Source: Desulfobacterales bacterium
GTDB taxonomy: Bacteria; Desulfobacterota; Desulfobacteria; Desulfobacterales; JASJAZ01
Length of the DNA stretch: 45,176 nucleotides
Direction: 5' to 3'
NCBI GenBank assembly: GCA_030066785.1
Contig: JASJAZ010000014.1
Coordinates: 1 to 45,176, forward strand
The first letter of the stretch is position 1. Each line of letters opens with the position of its first letter. Position numbers and translations under genes: made by a program. This document shows, piece by piece, positions 43,894 to 45,176 of this stretch. The notes below the pieces were generated by a model. That model was given only the letters and a program-made list of their open reading frames with translations, was not told the origin of the DNA and ran no database searches.

Positions 43894-44953
43894 ATTGGGG
43901 CTATTTCGCAAACACCGCCGCAAACGCGATGTGCTGAAATCGTTTAAAGAAGATCAACAGCGTGAAGCTGCCTTTGATACCCGCGCGCGTGGTATTAGAC
44001 CAGTGGCGCTGAACCAAATTGTTGGCAGTGTGGGCCGCTACCTGGACTTTGACGACTCCTTTAATCCTAAACAGCATATTCCCCAAGATAGACTTCAAGC
44101 TATCAAAAATGCTATGCGCGGGGGCAAATCACTACCGCCGGTTAAGCTGTATCAGATCAAAGATGAATACTACGTGCTGGATGGCAATCACCGCATCGCC
44201 GCCGCCAAGGAATTGGGTTGGCAGGATATCGATGCCCGGATCGTGGAATTTATCCCCTCCAAAAATACAATAGAAAATATCTTGTACCGTGAGAAGACAG
44301 AGTTTGAGGATCGGACCCAGTTGCCCGCCACCATCCGATTAACCGAAATCGGCCAATACCCTTATCTTCTGAAACAGATTGCCGACCACAAGCTCTATTT
44401 AGAAGAAGAATCCGAAAACAGCATTAATTTTCTAATGGCCGCCAAGGATTGGTATCGCTCGATATTTAGTCCAATGGCGGCTATCATTGAAAAGGGACGC
44501 ATCATCGAATCCTTTCCTCAGCGCACACTGGCAGATTTATACACCTACATTTCTTATTATCATTGGGACCAGGGCCGCCAACGTCGGTATGGTATCGGCA
44601 TCGATCAATTAATACCAAATAATATGGAGGAGTTTCGCAGAAAAATGGCAGAAAAAAAAGGATATGAATATCCGGAAATGAAACGCTCAATTATCACTTA
44701 TGTCCTCATGACAACCAAGGCCAAAAATGAGTATAAATTATTGGATAAACTTTTTGAGTTAAAGGAAGTTAAAGAGGTTCACTCCGTTCACGGCAGTTTT
44801 GATATCATTGTCAAAATCATCTTAACACGCGACCTGCTCTCATCAGATGCGGAAATCATCGGTCGCTTTGTGCATGAGAACATTCGCCAGATGCCGGGGG
44901 TTATTACCACACAAACATTAATTCCCGGGCGTTCCAAAATTAAGGAAAATTAG
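43847..44953 (+). CDS. ParB-like domain fused to AsnC/Lrp-type RAM domain
   Basis: 368 residues. The N-terminus (1-45) is Lys/Arg-rich. Residues 75-140 are a ParB/sulfiredoxin-like domain: LPPVKLYQIKDEYYVLDGNHR and AAAKELGWQDIDARIVEF, with the key DGNHR at 112-116. Residues 190-280 are an unassigned helical region. Residues 283-365 are an AsnC/Lrp RAM ligand domain (IITYVLMTTKAKNEYKLLDKL, VHSVHGSFDIIVKI, then RQMPGVITTQTLI), with no helix-turn-helix. ParB-like folds can hydrolyse CTP/ATP or bind DNA. The first 47 bases overlap the phosphoesterase gene; a later TTG near 43893 or GTG near 43930 could also start it. Confidence 0.83.
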   Translation: MDTFSSKSTKPGWLSKLGLFRKHRRKRDVLKSFKEDQQREAAFDTRARGIRPVALNQIVGSVGRYLDFDDSFNPKQHIPQDRLQAIKNAMRGGKSLPPVKLYQIKDEYYVLDGNHRIAAAKELGWQDIDARIVEFIPSKNTIENILYREKTEFEDRTQLPATIRLTEIGQYPYLLKQIADHKLYLEEESENSINFLMAAKDWYRSIFSPMAAIIEKGRIIESFPQRTLADLYTYISYYHWDQGRQRRYGIGIDQLIPNNMEEFRRKMAEKKGYEYPEMKRSIITYVLMTTKAKNEYKLLDKLFELKEVKEVHSVHGSFDIIVKIILTRDLLSSDAEIIGRFVHENIRQMPGVITTQTLIPGRSKIKEN

Positions 44954-44996
44954 GTTGAAGCTTACGATGGATCGCGCAGGTTCAATTGGGAACACA

Positions 44997-45176
44997 TCAC
45001 GCCTGTAGAATTTCTTTCAGCTTGATGGAGAGTTCTTTAAGACTAAACGGTTTTTGTATAAATCCATTGCAGCCGCGGTCCATTATTTTACTGGCTTGTC
45101 CATCCAATGCATAGCCGCTGGATAAGAGCACGCGCATATTCGGCGCAAGGTCGCGTATGCGATCAAAAGTTTCACC
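44997..45176 (-). CDS. Response regulator or hybrid kinase, C-terminal receiver fragment
   Basis: 59 residues plus the TGA at 44999-44997, cut by the window edge. It shows the second half of a receiver domain: APNMRVLLSSGYALDGQA, then RGCNGFIQKPFSLKELSIKL, with the conserved Lys-Pro switch region. The phosphoacceptor Asp lies outside the window. The ending straight after the receiver and the GCNGFIQKPF style are typical of the C-terminal receiver of hybrid histidine kinases. It converges with the ParB-AsnC gene, 43 bases away. Confidence 0.88.
   Translation of the reverse strand, partial: GETFDRIRDLAPNMRVLLSSGYALDGQASKIMDRGCNGFIQKPFSLKELSIKLKEILQA

Overview
The window reads as chromosome of an anaerobic Gram-negative heterotroph. 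The best guess is a sulfate-reducer-like Desulfobacterota (Desulfobacterales type). This rests on gene content and style only: lactate permease plus LutABC, class I fumarase, many AGGAGG ribosome sites, many two-component proteins, and intergenic GAACC-type repeats. No rRNA, tRNA, CRISPR array or intact insertion sequence was found.

Layout. 1-900: a broken four-helix-bundle (S23-type) gene, a heptanucleotide repeat array and a small STAS protein. 960-4342: a TPR regulator, a SYLF/YSC84 protein, a relic of a pyruvate formate-lyase (PFL) gene and a secreted two-repeat protein. 4434-17200: a pyruvate/lactate block with pflB, pflA, pta, ackA, lctP, lutA-lutB-lutC and a YciA-like thioesterase. Its intergenic gaps hold related inverted and tandem repeats and a second four-helix-bundle gene. 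17871-20192: an SBF-like transporter, a lone receiver protein and a secreted protein; a 57-base copy of the last gene lies 2.7 kb upstream. 20957-34408: a plus-strand C4-dicarboxylate block with malic enzyme, an SLC13/DASS carrier, a periplasmic binding protein, an AspT-type antiporter, an unknown membrane protein, a second DASS carrier, an internally deleted SLC13 permease, class I fumarase, a flavin oxidoreductase and a histidine-kinase-like protein without its phosphoacceptor histidine. 34539-41690 (minus strand): HU, an unrecognised 551-residue protein, a lipoprotein form of YidD, a long aldo/keto reductase, a histidine kinase and a PhnD-like binding protein. 42119-44953: a prokaryotic ionotropic-glutamate-receptor-like channel, a metallophosphoesterase and a ParB-like/AsnC-type fusion. 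The end holds the tail of a minus-strand receiver domain.

How the genes fit (inference). Fumarate enters by DASS/AspT-type carriers, becomes malate (fumarase) and then pyruvate (malic enzyme). Lactate enters by LctP and becomes pyruvate (LutABC). Pyruvate is split by PFL to acetyl-CoA and formate, and Pta plus AckA turn acetyl-CoA into acetate and ATP. The window thus encodes a nearly closed route from fumarate, malate or lactate to acetate plus formate.

Most notable items: the kinase with Leu in place of His, the in-frame deleted SLC13 permease, the glutamate-receptor-like channel, the ParB-AsnC fusion overlapping a phosphoesterase, the secreted YidD-domain lipoprotein, a 60-base element repeated three times upstream of unrelated genes, and two gene ghosts close to their parents.
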